Source: Camellia lanceoleosa (lineage: Eukaryota > Streptophyta > Magnoliopsida > Ericales > Theaceae). Taken from it: DNA of 64,000 nt. Below the pieces are notes generated by a model, which saw nothing but the letters and a program-made list of their open reading frames with translations, searched no databases and was not told the DNA's origin. Position 1 is the first letter of the stretch. Each line of letters starts with the position of its first letter. Where the stretch lies: assembly GCA_025200525.1 (NCBI GenBank), contig CM045761.1, forward strand, positions 80,319,551 through 80,383,550. The letters run 5' to 3'. This document shows positions 21,197 to 34,539 of the stretch, in pieces. The position numbers and the translations under genes were made by a program.

Positions 21197-24100
21197 TAAA
21201 CTGTAGACGTCCCCGAACACCTCAGGAGGGAAATCCCGTTTTGTTCGTTTGGGCTCACTACAGTTCAGGACTCAATGTCACGGTCCTGTATCTAATCTCG
21301 CAGAGTGCAATGCAAGACCGATGAATCATCAAAGAATCCAAATCCGGCAAATCGTTTTTGAAAACAAATTTTTTTTTGAAAGAAGTGCCAAACATGGACT
21401 GCTTTGCCAGATACAGAGTCGCCACCTAAATATTTTATTTTGGGGGAAATTTAGGAAACCCTGACTCGTTGGCTAAGGCCACGTGTCCGTCATCACCAAA
21501 GTTGCCTCGGCTCGGGAATTTGGGTACGATTGGGGAAGGTCACTTCGTGAGCACCTCCGCTCGCCCGATCAAAGATCGGCCTCTACTAACCATGATATCT
21601 AGTTTTAAAAACATTATGCGTTCTTATTCCAGTTATTAGCCTAGATTTACTATGTGATGCGCACAGCATACAAGTATAGACTGGATTGCCTAAATTGGAA
21701 CGAAACATTTCATGTTTGTTTTTGAAAGTGATTTGCTACTCGTGAGTAGGCTTAAAATGCGGATTTTGCTTCCCTCGGGTGGGCTTAGAAAAGTTGGTTT
21801 TGCCACTATCTAGTGGGCTTAAGACTCACAGTCAATGATTTGTTCCAATCCAAATAAGCCAACCTTCACCCACAGGTATTCAGGTAGTTATATCACATAA
21901 GCAGGTAGCCTCATGGTAAGCATGCTATCATGGCAGTCACTCACACAGATGCAAGGATGCTAAAGCGTAAATACTTACCGAGTACTCCAAGCCAAAACAG
22001 AAGCTAGGTTAGAAATCCATGCATGATCCTAACTATACAGAAATGCCTAATGCAACACATGCAAAAATGCAACTAAGATAGGCTCGGCTATTCTAAGATG
22101 GCATATGATGATGCTACAGCTAACACGTATTCAACTTCGGAATTGAAAACAATGCAGTTAGTATGATGCACCGAGCTCGGTGCATGCAAAACAGATGAAT
22201 GAATGCAAACATGCTATCATACTGTATGCTAATTGAAACATGCCCTAATCTAACCATCATAAGCTGGTAAATGAAAGAGAGAAAGACGTGGGGTTGGAAG
22301 ATATACATTACACGCACGCATACTTATTACAATTTTACCCTTGCTCGGAGGGTCCGAATAAATAATATACAGTCCAAATGAATGGTACAGTCTGAATAAA
22401 TACAAAATCCTAATTAATTAACAAATTAATCTTGGAAAGCAGGTAAATTAGCATGCAAGCCCATGGACTGCCTCAGCTCTGTTCCGAATGATGAATGATG
22501 CGTGCTTGAGCTGCCTTGCGCGGAAATCCATTGCGATGCCCCAATTAGCCTCTATTTATAATTAAGCTCAGAATATTGCAGGAAGCTCCAAAAGACTGCC
22601 GGTTTCTGATTTGCTGCAACAGAGAGCAAGAAAGGGGCATGGCAATGTATTTTCACATATGTATGCTTGCCTCGATCCTCGTGCCATCAATCACGCATCT
22701 CGATGCATGATGGCCGAGGAGTCAAATTGCACGACTTAATATGAAATGAATGCATATGAAAATATAACAAGGCCTAGTCTCCATCATGAATAATTCGGAG
22801 TGTCAGCGACTGGGAATTGAGACACGTTCCGTCACTCGGAGTACGAAACGTCCCTCATTTCCCGTGCTCGAGCTAACTCCTATCCCAAACACAATGCAAT
22901 ATGCATGACATGCATGAATGCAACCCTAACATGCAAACCTAGCATACACAATGCTCGATGCAACATGGCATACACAGTGCTCTAACATACAACCTAGCAT
23001 ACATAATGCTATAGACTAAGATGGCATACAAAATGCAATATGGGCTTACACCAATATGAGTGGACCTCAGCCACACCCACATCAGCAGCCATAAGATGAA
23101 AATGAGACTACCGAAATGCATGCACACATGCACGCAAACCGAGGACTGAACCTAAGGCACAGCATGCAACTCTAACAAGGCATGGCAAGGATGAAGCATG
23201 GCATTCAGACATGTAAATTCTAGCACTGAAACATGATGCCAAAGGGTCCTGAAACATGGAAACATGGCACCCGATGCATGAGATGAGCCCCGAAACTCAA
23301 AACTAAGCAGATGTATTGACATATAGCTATACAAAGCATGCATTATTTGACTATGAAGCACAAAGACAGAGCCAAGGCTGTCCCAAAACATGAACATTTC
23401 TAGTTCAAAGCATGACCAAAAGATGCTAGCATGATGGACTAAAATAGCATGCAACTTTGGCTAGCAAACATGGTTTACATGGCATGTATGTGAAGCGTAT
23501 GAGAACTCATCAAACCAGCAAAAATCAATAAATAAAACATGCCAAAATATGCCCAAATAATCACTGAAATGCAGCCAATGCATGCCAAAATGATGAGCTC
23601 CTTTGGAGGGCCATACAAGGGATTATTAAACACATACAAGATAGACACTTGGCAAGACCAAACCAACTTTGGAAATGGGTTATGACAGCCCTAAAACCCA
23701 CCAAATAAGCCCTGAAATCAGTCTCGGAAACATGCAAAGAAAGGCCTCTTTGAAAGGCCGTGAATGGGATTTCTTTACACATGCATCATAGACATAAAAT
23801 ATAGCTGAAAGGGCCTCGGATATAGCCAAGGTAGAACTCAAAAACCTTAGAATAAGACCTTGGAAGTGACTTCAAAGCTTGAAAAATAGGGTCCCTTCGG
23901 AGTGCCAAAAGGATCACCAAATAAGAGAAGGAGAGAGGGGGTCATCCCTCTCTGATTTTGGCCTTCAAGAATACACCTAAGCCACTGAAAATCCACTGGA
24001 TTTCAGTGGCTAAGAGGCCAAGCCATGGCCAATGCAAGAGCTCTAATGCATAGCCCTAATCATGAAGAGATGAAGCATGCATAGGGGGAAGATGACCCCA

Positions 24101-24787
24101 AACAGAAATGGGACCTTAACCAAACTTGAATAGGATGTCAAAACAAGACTTTTTCCAATATATATAAAATCTCTAAAGTGTTCACAAGTAAGGCTAAAAT
24201 ATGATGCAAAAATAGCCCTAAAGGAGAGATAGAGGGTAAGGGGAAGTAGATGGCCTCAAACAGCAAAGAGCCCTTCAACAAAGTTGAAGAGCGGCTCAAA
24301 AAAAGACACTTCATAGTTTAGGTCAAATCCCAAAAATGCTCAAAAATAAGGCTAATATACCATGCAAAATAAGCCCTAAAAGAGAGATAAAGCACAAAGC
24401 GGGAGTAGATGACTTCAAACAGCAAAGTTTTCTTAAACAAAGTTGAAGAGGAGCTTAAAATAGGATCTTTTCCAGTTTAGCTCGGAGCCCAAAAATGCAA
24501 GAAAAAGGAACTAAGATATAGAGCAAAATTATGCAAAAATGGGAAAAATAGAAGCTTACCCTTGTAGAGCCGAACTCCAGCAGCTTTTGGACCAAGTTGG
24601 TGAGCTTTCAACCTCTACAAATGACCTCCAAGGGGCTGGAATGGATGATGTAGATGGTAGGCTATGGGGTGTAGGGTAAAATGGCCAAGAAAATGGGTGT
24701 TTGGAGGTTTGAAGTATAAATATAGGGGTGTATGTATATCTCAGTTGGTATTTTTTTCTAACCCTTACAACATTAGGAGGGGTGTTG

Positions 24788-24797
24788 GTTATAAAGA
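24788..24797 (-). promoter_or_regulatory. TATA-like box of the 5' LTR promoter (element A)
   Basis: On the minus strand the sequence reads CTCTTTATAACCAACACC. The homologous site in the other LTR (3688-3697) reads CTATATAACC. Just upstream on the minus strand are AAGCTT-rich inverted repeats and GGTCGGCC motifs. A start site would be expected about 30 bp downstream, near 24755, but is not mapped. Confidence 0.55.
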
Positions 24798-24996
24798 GGG
24801 AGAAGGGTGAGGCTTCTTGGGGAAGCCAAGAGGGAGGTTCAAGGCTTCTAAAAGAAGCTTGACCAAAAGGGCAAAATTCTTTTTAAAACCAAGCAAAGGG
24901 GTCAAAACCACCTTAAAAGGACCAAAAGCAAGGACAAACCCTCGGACAGTGGGTCAAATGAAAATAAGCTGGCACAGCTGGAACACACTCAGGAGG

Positions 24997-25260
24997 GCAA
25001 ACATGGCCGGCCAGGTTTAAAAGGGCAAGGTGCCCGGCCGGCCACCTCCCATGGTCGGCCGACCAGGGGTCAAAAGGGTCAAGCACAATTACTGGTCGGC
25101 CTACCCAGAATGGTGGCCTCCCAGATGAGTGCAACACAGCTGTATGGAGAAAAACCAGAAAAAGTGGTTCAAGAGAGAGAAAAACCAGCTTTTTAGAGGG
25201 GTTCAAAAGGGTCAGGAAGCATTACTGGTCGGTCTACCCATATTGGTGGCCTCCCAGGTG
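24997..25260. promoter_or_regulatory. GC-rich GGTCGGCC motif cluster in LTR A (right copy)
   Basis: Homologue of the cluster at 3966-4220 in the promoter-bearing 5' LTR. It includes GGCCGGCC near 25004, GGTCGGCCGACC near 25053 and two TGGTCGG(C/T)CTACCCA motifs near 25095 and 25227. Confidence 0.6.
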
Positions 25261-25949
25261 TGTAGATCACAATGGTGGTATGAAAAATCAGAAATTGTGG
25301 CTCAAAAGTAAGAAAAACCAGCTTTCTGTCAGAAAAATCGGCTTTCGGAGAGAGAAAAAGGAGAAAGCTGGTTTTTCAAAAAAATTGCTGGTCTCCCACC
25401 CTCCTATAACCTTTCTAATAATGAAAATAAGGTCTCTGCCAAAAATGAAGCAAGACGGATGCAAAACGGAGGTTCGGGGACCGAAACGCGCGGCCTAGGG
25501 CCCCGAAAACTGACTATTAAGCACCGAAGGTGGCGTTTGACCACGAAGTTGGTCTCTTGGGCCACAGTGTCCCTCAAAAGAGAGGAAACAAGGTGTGTGT
25601 CAAAAATCGGAGCAAACAGAGGTAGTTAAGTGGTCCCGAACTGAGGCGCACGACCGACGGCTCCAAAAACCGGGAACCGGGCTCCAAACGGGAAAAATGG
25701 CCTACGACCACGAAACGTAGCCCATGGCCACTGAGAGATGATCTACGAGACCTCTCTCTCCCTTTGGGAAGAGAAAACAAAGAAAACAGAGCCTAGTTCG
25801 CAAACCGAGGCAAAGCACAAAAGAGTTCGAAAGTCTGGAGGCAAGGCTCGCAGCCGTGATTCCGCAACCTCAAAACGAGCACAATATGCACCAAGCGCTC
25901 AATCAGTGACGTCTGAGTCTTAAGGTCGATCAAAAATGGGGAGTCTACA

Positions 25950-25954
25950 AGTAC
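25950..25954. repeat. Right target-site duplication of element A (AGTAC)
   Basis: Second copy of the 5-bp duplication made by the integrase of element A. The B-element LTR sequence resumes right after it. Confidence 0.95.
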
Positions 25955-28720
25955 CCTAAGCCAAAACAAAAGCTAGTTAGAAACAATGCATGATCCTAAC
26001 TATGTTAAGATGCCTAATGCAACACATGCAACATGAAATGAATAGGCTCGGCTACTAAGATGGAATATGAATGCAACAATTTGATAACATACTTTGAAAC
26101 AGGTATTCAAATAAGTATTGAAATACGATATAGTTTGAATGATGCCCCGAGCCTCGGTGCACGCAAGACAAATGAATGGATGCAAACATGCGAGCATAAG
26201 GTATGCTAATTGAAAATGTTCCTAATCTAACCATCAAAAACGGGTAAATAAAAGGGAGAAGGATATGGGTTGGAAGACATGCACACACGCACACACACTT
26301 ATTACAACATTGCGCCCTCGCGGAGGAGGGTCTGAATGAATCGGCTAAGCTACACTAAGCTAACCTAATTATTACAAAACAACTAATTAACTAACTTAGC
26401 TAATTAATTACAAAACAAAATAAAGAAATAGCTAAGCTAAGCTACTTAATTATTACAACACTTAACTAATTAGCAACTAGTTAATTAAATTACAATACAA
26501 ATGTACACTAATTAAACATTTAGAGCACTGAACTACGCTGCCATAGCTTTGCTTTAGGAAATGTAGGATGCATGCACTTGGCTTTCGCCCCGAAAAGCCT
26601 TTCGGTTTGCTCTTGAGAGGCTTTGTTTGCAGGGTTGACTACACTCCAGAACCTTCTGCTCCAACTTACCAATTCAATGTTAAGGATTGCACCAGTGGCC
26701 TGCCGGCCAAGGGTAAGCCACTGCCGGCCACCAATGAGCCATCGCTAGCCACTGGTGCTGTGAGTCAACACACTGCAACAGAGCACAAACAGAGTAAAAT
26801 GGAGGGTTTTCCAAGGATATGTTTGTACTGTGCCCCTCCTTATCATTTCAATGCATGATGGCCAAAGATTCAAGTTGCACAATTTCAATAAATGCACAAA
26901 AAGAAGACTCTAGACCACTACCTTGTCATGGATGATCAAAGGCAATGGAGACAAAGAAGATTGGCTTATTTCATCACTTTGAGTATGAAATGCTCCAATC
27001 TAGCTTGTATTCAATATAACGTTCGATTGAACACATGTAATGCGAACACAACATGCTTAACTTGCTCAAGTTTTACTTGTCATGTTTTATTTACACATTT
27101 TAATTACCGATCCATTCTTTAACCGGTTAGTCCGAGGTGAGTGTCCTCTAATGAGAGAGGGGTCAACCAAAGGATGATTTAAGACATGAGAGAGATCATG
27201 CCGTTGGTTAGTAGAAACCCTCAAAAGAGGATTAAAACCATTAAGCACAAGTCTCAATCTCAAGCTTAAACACAACCTTAAGGCTAACCAACCCTCAAAG
27301 CAAATGAAAAAGTGAAGAAATGAGAGAGGTTGCAGATATTTCAGTGCTGAAATGATATGCAAAATGATACTACAATATGCATGCAATACAAAGCCAAAAA
27401 CATGTTTAAAAGCCAAAAACACCAAACTAGTGAAGATCACTACACTATAGGCATGCAATACAAAGCTCAAAAGGTACAAACACTTCGAAACAGTCCTAAA
27501 ACAGCTTAAAAGGAGTTCTAAAACATGCTTGAAGTGAGCTAAAAAAGGCTAGAATGAAAAGCCAACACATAGCACAAACTAGACTATTAAGCACAATTAC
27601 ACTACAAGCATACAAAGCAAGCCTCAAGTGACCAAACCAGCCAAAAATAGAGCTAAAACATGCCAAAATAATAGCAAAAACATGCTGAGATCAAGTCACA
27701 AAAAACTAGAAAAACATGCTCACATGTTAAGCTATTTACACTTACAAATAAGACACAAGGAAGGGAGGCTACCCCCTCCCATTTTGGATCTCAAAATAAT
27801 GTTTTTACCACTGAAAATCCCCTAGAATTCAGTGGTTAAAAGAGCCAAAAAATTTGTTTTAGAAAGCTTTGAAAGATGGCACAACAACTTAACAAGCAAG
27901 CTACAAGAATGGTGGAGCACTCCTAACTTCAATCAAACCTCAAACCACTATTTTAGTCCATGAAAATAGAGATTTTCATAGGTTAAAACCAGCCTCAAAG
28001 AAGCATGCAAAGATGGCCAAACAAGTATTTAAATTAGGCTTAAAATACAAGTGTTCTACCTCTTGAAGACAAGATGCTATTTAGGCAACAAAGGCAAGTC
28101 AAACCAAGCCAATATCCTCTTCTAGAATTGAAATAGGACCTCAAGCAACCTCAACACAATGGTGATCAAGTTTGATAAAGGGCTCACATGCAAGAGTGTA
28201 GAGAATTTAGGCTTTAAGGTATAAAATATCAAGAGAGAGAGGATTCTAGCAAAAGAGAGAGAAATTTTTTTGTCTTCAAAATTTCCAACTCCCCACATGC
28301 AAGAGGAAGGCTTCTATATATAGAAGATACAAAATCCCCTCAAAGAGATGCAGCCATTCATGTGCAAGAAGATAGCTCAACCTCTGCAAACAGTTGGCAC
28401 AAAATATCAGAAAATATCTACTGATACACTGGTGGGTAGCCAGCCATCAGTGATGGCCGGCAAGGGCTCATTGATGGCTGGCATGCCAAAATCCATGGCC
28501 AGCAGTGCCTCAACATGGCTGGCAGTGCATTAAAAATAACATGCTGAAAGTACCAAAACATGGTCCAAAAATGAGATAGAATTGATAAAGGGATTGGAAA
28601 ACTCAAACCTGTGGTGTTTCGCCGAGGATTTTGAGCGCTTGACGAGCAATCAAACTCGTCACTTGATGTACATGCAAGAACATCCAAGTCTTGAGGATGG
28701 TCAAAAATCAGGTGTCTACA
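25955..28720 (-). repeat. 5' LTR of element B, main part (minus orientation)
   Basis: Ends at 28720 with GGTGTCTACA, which is the LTR start (TGTAGACACC) on the minus strand. It is alignable with LTR A but clearly more diverged, and closer to the LTR of element C in inverse orientation. What follows 28720 is not a PPT but protease sequence of element C, so this is the outer edge of a 5' LTR. The body of B lies off the left edge. It includes an AT-rich TTAATTA-type run at 26335-26510 and TGGCCGGCA-type motifs at about 26690-26760 and 28430-28520. Confidence 0.85.
28314..28323 (-). promoter_or_regulatory. TATA box of LTR B
   Basis: CTATATATAG, in the sequence GTATCTTCTATATATAGAAG on the minus strand. 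It occupies the same relative place as the TATA-like site of LTR A. TGGCCGGC-type motifs lie just upstream on the minus strand (28430-28520). Confidence 0.6.
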
Positions 28721-28756
28721 GCTGCACTGAAGCAATTTTAAAAAGAAAGGGGCAAA

Positions 28757-30640
28757 AATAATCAAAAAGCTAGAACATCTCAACTCCTTGTGGGGGGATA
28801 CTTGTGATGAGGGAATGATCAAAACAGAGTCGGACAATTGTTTGTCAGCTGCCGGAGGTGCATGGTGGGAGGATGACGATCTACTTTTGGCTCACACCGA
28901 TGAAGATTGAGGTGAAGACTTGCTAGACAATACCTGGTGCACTGAAGAGATTGACCATATGATGAGAAGTGGGTGGTATTTCAAGCCGCCGCACTTGGAT
29001 CAAGCTGAAGCCTCTGGGAAAGATAGAGAAGTTGAGAAGGAGAAGGAAAAATAGTTGGAAAAAGAGGCGGTGCTGAAACAACTAAAGAAAATTCATGTCG
29101 ATATTTCAATCTGGGGTCTGCTTATGGCTTCTTGTGTGCATCTACAGGCTGTACTATCAGCGATGGACATGGTCAAATTGTCCATTGATACAACTCTTGA
29201 ACAGCTTGTGGGATTGGTCTTCCCAGGAAGCGCTGCACCAACTTTAACCTTTTCAGACAACGAACTGCTACCAAAAGGCTCAGCACACAACAAACCTCTA
29301 TACATATCGGTTGAGTACAGAGAAAAGTAGGTGCCAGTGGTGTTGGTCGATACTGGGTCGGCTATCAATGTCTATCCATTGCGCACAGCTTATGCCATCG
29401 GCCTGAAACCAGCAGATTTCATGCCTACAGCCTAGGTGATTCGGGCGTATGACAATACAAGTAGAGAGGTTATGGGCATGGTATAAATCAGAGTTCAAGT
29501 GGGCCCAGCTCAACAGGATATTGAGTTCCATGTCCTAGATGTGCCAGCCACTTTCAATCTACTGCTATTGAGTTCCATGTCCTGGATGCGCCAGCCACTT
29601 TCAATCTACTGCTAGGGAGACCTTGGTTGCACCAAGTGAAAGCTGTCTCTTTTACCCTCCACCAAATGCTGAAACACCCTCATGGGATGGGAGTGGCTAT
29701 CGTCTTTGGGAATTCGTCTATCCATCCTCCATTAGAGATAACTGCACCTGTGCTAGAAATTGTTTATGGTGATGAGGATGTATTCCTTTTAGGATTTACC
29801 CTAGTCGAGGCCCGGGCAGTGCAAACCATCTTGGAAACTGATGAGGGCCTGTATGTCAGCACCCAATCAATCTATTTCATAAACAAGCTCCAACATGTGC
29901 CAGGAATGGGCTTGGAAAGAAGTGGCCAGAAGAGCGTCACAGCATTGGCCGATGTGCCGCATAATCCACATGCCTTTAGTCTTGGCTAGACGCCCACCAA
30001 AGAGGATTGGGTCAAGAAAAGAGAAGAGATGATAGGCAGAGCCAGAGCCAAGCAGGCCGAGAAACGCTATGAACTTAATCACAGGCCAATCCGGGGAACA
30101 CTAAACGGCCATTTTGTTCGGAAGGGTGAAGACTTCCCCTTTTGTGGCTTTCTCGAGCCTTGGTTGGATTCTGCAAAGCAGCGTGTCCCCAGCTTTGAGA
30201 TCTTATTTGACCTACAGTTGCAAGACAGTGATGCTGAGGAAAAAGCTGAGTCAACTATTGAAGCTGGAAAGAACATAGATAATGGCGAGTTCGGAATAGG
30301 GGCAGCACTGGCATGTCTCCTTTCAGATCCTCTGGCCGACTCAAAGTGCTTGGGGGATAACCTGACCATCTCCATGATCGGGGACCAACCGGGTGTGAAC
30401 CCATCTAGCAGCATTTTGGATGCATTTGACGCACCATCTCTTGTTTGGCAGTTAGAGGAGGGCTACCTTTCTAGTTTTGAGTCAGGTAGTAAAGCAGAAT
30501 CTGATTCCACAGAGTCTGTGGAATTGGAATCAGATTTTGGTTCTTCTGAGTCTAAGTCTAATATTTCGGGGAATGATAACCCGGATGCCGAGGTCTTGTC
30601 AAGGTCGTACTTTTTTTTTTGCTTTTGAGTCAGTCGTAAC
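28757..30640 (+). pseudogene. pro: Protease and G-patch-like linker of element C
   Basis: Aligns with 17946-16140 of element A. Asp-Thr-Gly (VDTGSAINVYP) is at 29349-29357 and FNLLL at about 29555. A 47-bp tandem duplication (29521-29567 and 29568-29614) repeats the segment around EFHVLDVPATFNLL and breaks the frame. The linker with GMGLERSGQKS and the following DFPFCGFLEPWLD block is open at 29627-29989 and 30029-30628. Stops occur near 28907, 29053, 29328 and 29434. Confidence 0.85.
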
Positions 30641-31890
30641 CGAAAAGCTAGATGAACTAGACTTTATGAATGAGAATGCTGTTGCAAATTCTGAGTATTT
30701 CTCTATGCCGCTTACTTATTGCATTGATCAAGACTTTCAAAATTTTAATGAAAACGAAGAGGAAGGAATTCCTCTGGTTTTGAAAAATTTGATTAATCGA
30801 GAGGAGAAGAGGTTTGTAAAACTCCTTGTTGATGAAATCATTGTTTTTAATGTGGGTACCAAGAAGGATCCGCATTTGGTCCAGATCGGGTCCACGTTGT
30901 CTTCGAAGGAGCATGAACACTTAATCGCTTTGTTAAAATATTTCAAAGATGTTTTCACATGGTCCTACGAAGACATGCCTGGAATCGATCTTGAGATTGT
31001 ACAGCATCGGATCCCTTTTGACCCCGAGGCCCGACCCGTCAAACAGAAGTTGCGGAGAATATATCCAGATTGGGCTTTAAAGATTAAGGAAGAAGTTACT
31101 AAACAGATTGAGGTAGGGTTCTTGCTTGTGTCTGAATATCCAACGTAGTTGGCCAACATTGTTCCAGTCCCGAACAAGGATGGCAGAATTAGAGTCTGTG
31201 TCGACTTTAGGGATCTGAATAAGGCTAGTCCGAAAGATGATTTTCTCTTGCCACTTATTGATGAATTAGTGGATTTCACTGCGGCCATGCATTGCTTTCC
31301 TTTATGGATGGATTTTTTGGGTATAACCATATTTTGATGGCGCCCGAAGATAGAGAGAAAACTGCATTCACTACGCCGTGAGGAACCTACTGCTACATGG
31401 TGATGCCGTTTGGGTTGAAGAATACCGGGGCTACTTATCAAAGGGCTGTGACCACAATTCTGCATGATATGATCCATAAAGAAGTCGAGGTGTATGTGGA
31501 CGACATGATTGTGAAGTCCAAAGAAAGAGAGGGCCACTACACCACCTTGAAGAAATTCTTTCAACGGATTAGAGAATATAGACTGAGGTTGAATTCACAG
31601 AAGTGTACTTTCAGCGTAACAGTAGGGAAAATGCTAGGCTTCTTGATCACACAGAAGGGCATCAAGGTAGATCCTTTCAAAATCAAGGCCATCCTAGAAA
31701 TGCCACCACTGAGGACTTAAAAGGAGGTGTGAGGCTTTCTGGGTAAAGTGTAATTTATAAGACGGTTTATTTATAAACTAACCTTGACTTGTGAACCACT
31801 ATTTGGTTTCCTGAAGAAAGGAAAGAAATTCCGATGGGATGATCGATGTTAATTCATTTTTGAGCAATTAAGCAATATCTTCAAAATCCG
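30641..31890 (+). pseudogene. pol: Reverse transcriptase of element C
   Basis: Contains PVKQKLRRIYPDW, DGRIRVCVDFRDLNKA, MPFGLKNTGATYQ and the catalytic YVDD at 31493-31504. It is broken by a TAG near 31146 (W in element A), a frameshift near 31330, and stops at 31379, 31718 and after. It is clearly a relic; its best match in the window is 16110-14930 on the other strand. Confidence 0.9.
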
Positions 31891-32840
31891 CTTGTGTTGT
31901 TGCCACTAGAGCGGGGGAAGCCTTTGATCTTGTATCTGTCAATAACGAACACCGCAATGGGATGCATGTTTGCTCAGGAATCTGAGGATAGGATGGAGAA
32001 AGCTATTTACTATTTGAGAAAGAAAATGTTGGATTATGAGATCCACTACACTCCATTGGAGAAAGCTTGCTTAGCCTTGGTATGGGCTACCAGGAAGTTA
32101 AGGCACTACTTGTTAGCTTACTCCGTAATTTTGGTTTCGAGATTAGATCTCATCAAATATCTCTTTGAGAAACCGGCGTTTATGGATAGTCTAGCTCGTT
32201 GATTGCTTCTCCTCTCTGAATTTGATCTTAAGTATGTTATCTGCAAGTCGGTCAAGGGGAGAGCTGTAGCAGAGTTTTTGGCAGATCACCCAGTAGAAGG
32301 AGATGGAGCGGTAGAATAATTGTTCCCAGATTAAGCCATTCTACAAGTCAAGGAAGAGATTTGGACAATGCACTTTGACGGAGCGTCTAATCGGTATGGT
32401 TATGAGATAGGTGTGTTGCTGATAGCACCCGGCAATTCCTATATACCTTTAACCTTCAAACTCCAATTCAAGGCATCCAATAACGAAGCAGAATATAAGG
32501 CATGTATCGCTGGTTTGGAAGCCACCCTGGAACTAGGGGCAAAAAGGTTGGACGTTATCGGGGACTTGAACCTAGTTATTTCTCAAGCCAATGGAGACTG
32601 GAAGGTGAAAGAAGAAAAGATAAAAATTTATCCCCAAACCCTGGACGTTCTGATTCCTAGGTTTGAAAAGCTGACTTTCATGTATCTACTGAGAGAGAAC
32701 AACAAGTTTGCCGACGCCTTATTAACTCTATCTTCCATAATAGATATCCTATTTGGAGTCTGGATGTGTCCAATCATCATTGAGCAGAGATATACGCCAG
32801 CCTACGAGACTATCGCCGCAATAGATCAAATGCAAGATTA
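31891..32840 (+). pseudogene. pol: Dual RNase H region of element C
   Basis: The first RNase H is at 31894-32310 (TPLEKACLALVWATRKLRHYL). The archaeal-type second domain is at 32368-32760 (FDGASNRYGY, NNEAEYKACIAGLEAT, then GDLNLV, where Ser of element A is Leu). Stops occur at 32200, 32318 and 32332. The order is the same as in element A. Confidence 0.87.
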
Positions 32841-34086
32841 AAACCCTTGGTACTATGATATCTGGAACTTCTTGGAAAAGGAGGTTTATCTACCAGGGGT
32901 GAATGCCAAGGACAAAAGGTGCATACGGCGAATGGCTGTTCAATTTATCATTTGCGGAGGTAAACTGTACAAGAGAGGTCATCTGTGAATGCACAAGTTA
33001 TGTGTTGAAGCAGAGGAATCAAGGCGCCTAATGGAGGCCATCCATGGAGGAGAGTGCGAAGCACACATGAATGGAGTAATGTTAGCTCGGAAGATTCTCA
33101 GGCAAGGTTACTACTGGTCCACCATGGAGGGGGATTGTATTGGTTTTGTTCGGCGATGCCACAAATATCAAATTCATGCCAACCACATGAACATCCCACT
33201 GTCTGTACAATATAACTTCGTTATGGCCTTTCTCGGTCTGGAGAATCGATGTCATCGGCGCAGTCACACCAAAAGGGTCAAATAGGCATGAGTACATTCT
33301 GGTGGCAATTGACTACTTTACAAAGTGGGTGGAAGCTCAGTCCTACGCAATGTTGAAAGCAACACATGTGGCTAAGTTCATCCGAAACAATATCATTTGC
33401 CGATATGGAGTCGAAAACGAGATCATTTCAGATAATGGCTCCCACTTCAAGAAAGAAGAGATAGACTTGTTGGAGAAATACAATGTGGCTTTTCATGAGT
33501 CACCTATATACCGGTAACAAACCAACGGAGCTGTTGAGACTGCCAACAAGAACATCAAACATATTTTGCAGAAGATGGTTGAGGCCTATAGTGACTGTCT
33601 AGACAAATTGCCATTCGCACTCTGGGGTTATAGAACTTCAAACCAACATCTACAGGGGCAACTCCTTATTCTCTTGTCTATGGGATGGAAGCTGTTTTGC
33701 CAATCGAAATAGAAGTCCCATCGCTACGAGTTATGGCTGAGTGTCAAATAGCAGAGGCAGACTAGCAACAAAGCATGTTTGAAGAATTGATACTGTTTGA
33801 TGAGAGAAGGCTGAAAGCATTGTACCATGTTCAAGGTTATCAACGCAGGATTGCCAAGGCTTTTAACAAGAAAGTTAAGACCCAAAATCTCAAAGAAGAG
33901 GATTTGGTGCTGAAAGACAACCGAGCTCCCAACCATGACCCAAGGGGCAAGTTCAGACCCAATTGGACTGGTCCTTACATCATCAAAACTATCTGGTCAG
34001 GTGGAGCTGTCATTCTCATAGACCTGGATGGCCAAGAATTTTTCCAACCGATCAACATGGACAAGTTGAAGAAATACTATCCCTGA
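32841..34086 (+). pseudogene. int: Integrase of element C
   Basis: The zinc-binding segment, again with CHKYQ, is at about 33060-33190. The core has ISDNGSHF near 33428 and NGAVETANK near 33530, with Thr after the catalytic Glu. The C-terminal part 33775-34086 ends LKKYYP, as in element A. Stops near 32986, 33283 and 33515 and a frameshift near 33640 break it. Confidence 0.88.
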
Positions 34087-34539
34087 GAGGCTCGCTAGGC
34101 TAAAAACTCGGAAGGGCGACCTAGGTAAATGTTAAAGCATAGAAAATTAGAAATAAAGAAAAACTGAGCTCGCAAGGTTGAAAACCCTAAAGGGTGGCCT
34201 TGGCAAAAGTTAGAGCACAAAAGGAGAGTGTTAATACTCGAGTAAACACGAACCGAATTACATAAGGCCTGATTCCCATCTTCGGGATATGTAGGCAACT
34301 TTATCCTGAAGTTCGACTGTAAACACCTCCAATTCAACTGTCTTGTCCATGTGTCTTGCGATGACTGGTTTCGTTGTACGTCACTTCACTCTTTGTCTTC
34401 CTTGGGTTTGTTGCGTTTGGAAGTTTTCATCAAAATTTTGTCCTTGTTTATTCTGAGTTTGAGCGTCACTTGTTTCGGAGAGTGCACGATTGAGTTTGAA
34501 GTGTTTGGAATCGAACTAAAAAATTTATGGGCTAGAGGA

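Larger units (their letters stand above)
79..25949 (-). mobile_element. Element A: complete Ogre/Tat-lineage Ty3/gypsy retrotransposon
   Basis: A full-length LTR retrotransposon read on the minus strand. Both LTRs run TGTAGAC...GTCTACA and are flanked by the same 5 bp, AGTAC (74-78 and 25950-25954). Order on the minus strand is 5' LTR, PBS, gag, protease with G-patch-like linker, RT, RNase H, second archaeal-type RNase H, integrase, then two genes in the opposite orientation, PPT and 3' LTR. The roughly 25.9 kb length, LTRs near 4.8 kb, dual RNase H and non-iMet PBS fit the Tat clade and Ogre-like elements. Coding frames carry scattered stops and 1-nt indels, so this copy is probably not autonomous. 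It sits inside the LTR of element B, so it is the youngest of the three nested elements. Confidence 0.95.
21202..25949 (-). repeat. 5' LTR of element A
   Basis: 4748 bp, the promoter-bearing LTR of the minus-strand element. Its termini are the same as the left LTR. It borders the PBS at 21196 on the body side and the AGTAC duplication on the outside. Compared with the left LTR it lacks 64 bp between two copies of AGAAGCTTGACCAAA, and shows scattered substitutions. The LTRs are similar enough to suggest a fairly recent insertion, but I did not compute an identity. Confidence 0.94.
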
